Position numbers and translations under genes: made by a program | The notes under the pieces: model-generated | Told to the model about the DNA's origin: nothing | Seen by the model: the letters and a program-made list of their open reading frames with translations, nothing else | The model's database searches: none | Assembly (NCBI GenBank): GCA_027620105.1 | Contig: JAQCIA010000133.1 | Coordinates: 1 to 6,258 of the forward strand | Direction of reading: 5' to 3' | DNA from: Verrucomicrobiota bacterium | GTDB lineage: Bacteria > Verrucomicrobiota > Kiritimatiellia > UBA8416 > JAIOPI01 | Length of the DNA: 6,258 nucleotides | Shown here: positions 5,383 through 6,258 of the stretch, one piece after another | How positions within the stretch are numbered: position 1 is the first letter of the stretch | Layout: every line of letters begins with the position of its first letter

Positions 5383-5398
5383 AGGAGATGCGGGCTTG
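5383..5398 (+). promoter_or_regulatory. rpsF: Ribosome binding site that fixes the TTG start of rpsF
   Basis: AGGAG (5383-5387) stands eight bases before TTG (5396-5398), from which the S6 N-terminus MNTYDIMFIF reads. The nearby ATGs at 5388 and 5406 are in another frame. The ATG at 5388 overlaps the Shine-Dalgarno and opens a three-codon frame (ATG CGG GCT TGA) whose stop overlaps the TTG. Confidence 0.75.
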
Positions 5399-5764
5399 AA
5401 TACGTATGACATCATGTTTATTTTTCCGGCGACGCTGACGGACGAGCAGTACGACAAGCTGTTCGAGACGGCGCAGGCGGAAATCACGCGGGTGGGTGGG
5501 ACGGTGGCGCGGACCGAGCGCATGGGACGTCGCCCGTACGCGCGGCCGATTGCGAAGCGTGTCGAGGGGCTGTACGGGCGTGCCTGGGCGAAGATTGATT
5601 CGACGCAGATTGACGCACTGACGGCGCGCTACAATTTGAATGAGGAAATTGTGCGTGTGCAGATCCGGCGGTTGCAGGGTGATGTGCCGCCCGTGACCAC
5701 ACGCACGCTGCCTGTGGGGGATGGACGTTCCTCCGAAGGGTCGCGCTATGGCGAGTCTCAATAA
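5396..5764 (+). CDS. rpsF: 30S ribosomal protein S6
   Basis: S6 binds the platform of the small subunit as a heterodimer with S18. From the TTG start the product is 122 residues. It begins with the family's NTYDIMFIFPATLTDEQ (2-18) and carries the conserved GRRPYARPIAKRVEGLY at 44-60 and RYNLNEEIVRVQIRR at 78-92. A 28-residue polar tail (95-122) extends past the usual fold, as in several S6 proteins. The frame is open further upstream to GTG 5261, but that part has no S6 homology and lies across the promoter and leader, so TTG 5396 is preferred. Its last 17 bases overlap ssb, which points to translational coupling. The rpsF-ssb-rpsR order is widespread in bacteria. Confidence 0.96.
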   Translation: MNTYDIMFIFPATLTDEQYDKLFETAQAEITRVGGTVARTERMGRRPYARPIAKRVEGLYGRAWAKIDSTQIDALTARYNLNEEIVRVQIRRLQGDVPPVTTRTLPVGDGRSSEGSRYGESQ

Positions 5765-6191
5765 AGTCTTTCTGCTTGGGAACCTGACGAAGGATCCCGA
5801 AGTGCGCTACATTCCTTCCGGCACGGCCGTGGGCGAGATGCGGCTGGCGGTGACCGAACGGTACAAGACCAAGGAAGGCAAGGATGCGGAGCAGACCTGC
5901 TTTGTCGACATTGTGGTGTGGGGGCGCCAGGCGGAGACGTGCGGCGAGTATTTGAAGAAGGGTTCGCCGGTGATGGTGGAGGGGCGGCTTCAACTCGACG
6001 AGTGGAAGTCGAAAGAAGGCGAGAACCGTAGCAAGTTACGGGTGCGCGCCGATCGGGTACAATTTTTAGGGAGTCCGCGCGGCGGTGCGTCGGCGCGGGA
6101 CACAGAAGAAAATCAAGGCGGCGGCGAGGTTGCCGAGCCACCGTCGGGTGGCGGCGGCAGCGCGGTTGATGACGACAACCTGCCGTTCTGA
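5748..6191 (+). CDS. ssb: Single-stranded DNA-binding protein
   Basis: SSB coats single-stranded DNA as a tetramer during replication, recombination and repair, and recruits partners through its C-terminal tip. The 147-residue product has one OB-fold domain (about 4-108): LNKVFLLGNLTKDPEVRYIPSG (4-25), the FVDIVVWGRQAE segment (52-63), YLKKGSPVMVEGRL (68-81) and a terminal strand RVRADRVQFLG. A Gly/Glu/Pro-rich disordered linker (109-140) leads to the acidic tip DDDNLPF (141-147), the binding motif for SSB partners. ATG 5748 lies inside the end of rpsF, with GAAGGG (5735-5740) seven bases upstream. It is a normal-length, intact gene. Sharing the S6/S18 operon ties single-strand-binding protein supply to ribosomal protein synthesis. 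Confidence 0.97.
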   Translation: MASLNKVFLLGNLTKDPEVRYIPSGTAVGEMRLAVTERYKTKEGKDAEQTCFVDIVVWGRQAETCGEYLKKGSPVMVEGRLQLDEWKSKEGENRSKLRVRADRVQFLGSPRGGASARDTEENQGGGEVAEPPSGGGGSAVDDDNLPF

Positions 6192-6245
6192 AGAGTGGCG
6201 AGGCGACCGTTGCGGTTCCCAGGTGGAATGCGCGGGCGGTCTTTC

Positions 6246-6253
6246 GAGGGAGG
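6246..6253 (+). promoter_or_regulatory. Shine-Dalgarno of the next gene, probably rpsR
   Basis: GAGGGAGG is a near-ideal ribosome binding site followed by CAAGA at the window edge. The final A at 6258 could be the first base of an ATG. The gene itself is not visible. S18 (rpsR) is predicted only because it usually follows rpsF-ssb. The preceding 54 nt after ssb contain no terminator, so the operon seems to continue. Confidence 0.5.
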
Positions 6254-6258
6254 CAAGA

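Noticed and set aside
5261..5395. In-frame upstream extension of rpsF from GTG 5261
   Set aside because: The extra 45 codons show no S6 similarity, have no Shine-Dalgarno, and cover the promoter and leader hairpin.
1..6258. Mobile element, CRISPR array, phage or defence system
   Set aside because: No repeats with spacers, terminal inverted repeats, transposase, integrase or attachment site is visible. tRNA-Gln is intact with no repeat of its 3' end downstream in the window.

Overview
This window carries chromosomal housekeeping genes, all on the + strand. It is GC-rich and tightly packed. I see no mobile element, CRISPR array or sign of horizontal transfer. The organism is a bacterium and my best guess is the PVC group (Verrucomicrobiota, Kiritimatiellota or Lentisphaerota). 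That is an inference from the RpoA C-terminal domain (MSVNEIELSVRAANCLNN), the divergent PRPP synthase and the order prs-rplY-pth-rpsF-ssb. I could not run a search to confirm it.

Region 1 (1-985) is the end of the alpha ribosomal-protein operon: the last 186 residues of RNA polymerase alpha (rpoA), then rplQ (L17). Region 2 (1062-2360) is a complete GspF/PilC-family inner-membrane platform protein of a type II secretion or type IV pilus machine. It stands directly behind rplQ, with no other pilus or secretion gene in view.

Region 3 (2361-2810) is the main non-coding stretch. It holds a small hairpin just after the stop codon, a possible promoter overlapped by a near-perfect 16-bp AT-rich palindrome, a good intrinsic terminator (12-bp stem plus T5-G-T5), a second strong stem-loop, and tRNA-Gln(UUG) with an encoded CCA. 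The tRNA lies 51 nt before prs.

Region 4 (2811-5234) contains prs (PRPP synthesis), rplY/ctc (long-form L25 with a Lys/Gly/Ala/Glu-rich tail) and pth (peptidyl-tRNA hydrolase). Region 5 (5235-6258) opens with a good sigma70-like promoter and a roughly 78-nt leader containing a stem-loop. It continues with rpsF (S6, TTG start) and ssb (overlapping rpsF by 17 nt), and ends on a strong Shine-Dalgarno sequence for a gene beyond the edge, probably rpsR (S18).

The genes serve transcription, translation, nucleotide supply and DNA replication/repair. I did not find a clearly new biological system. The points most worth a second look are the promoter-operator-terminator block before tRNA-Gln/prs, the structured rpsF leader with its odd start region, and unusual residues at conserved positions in Prs and Pth.
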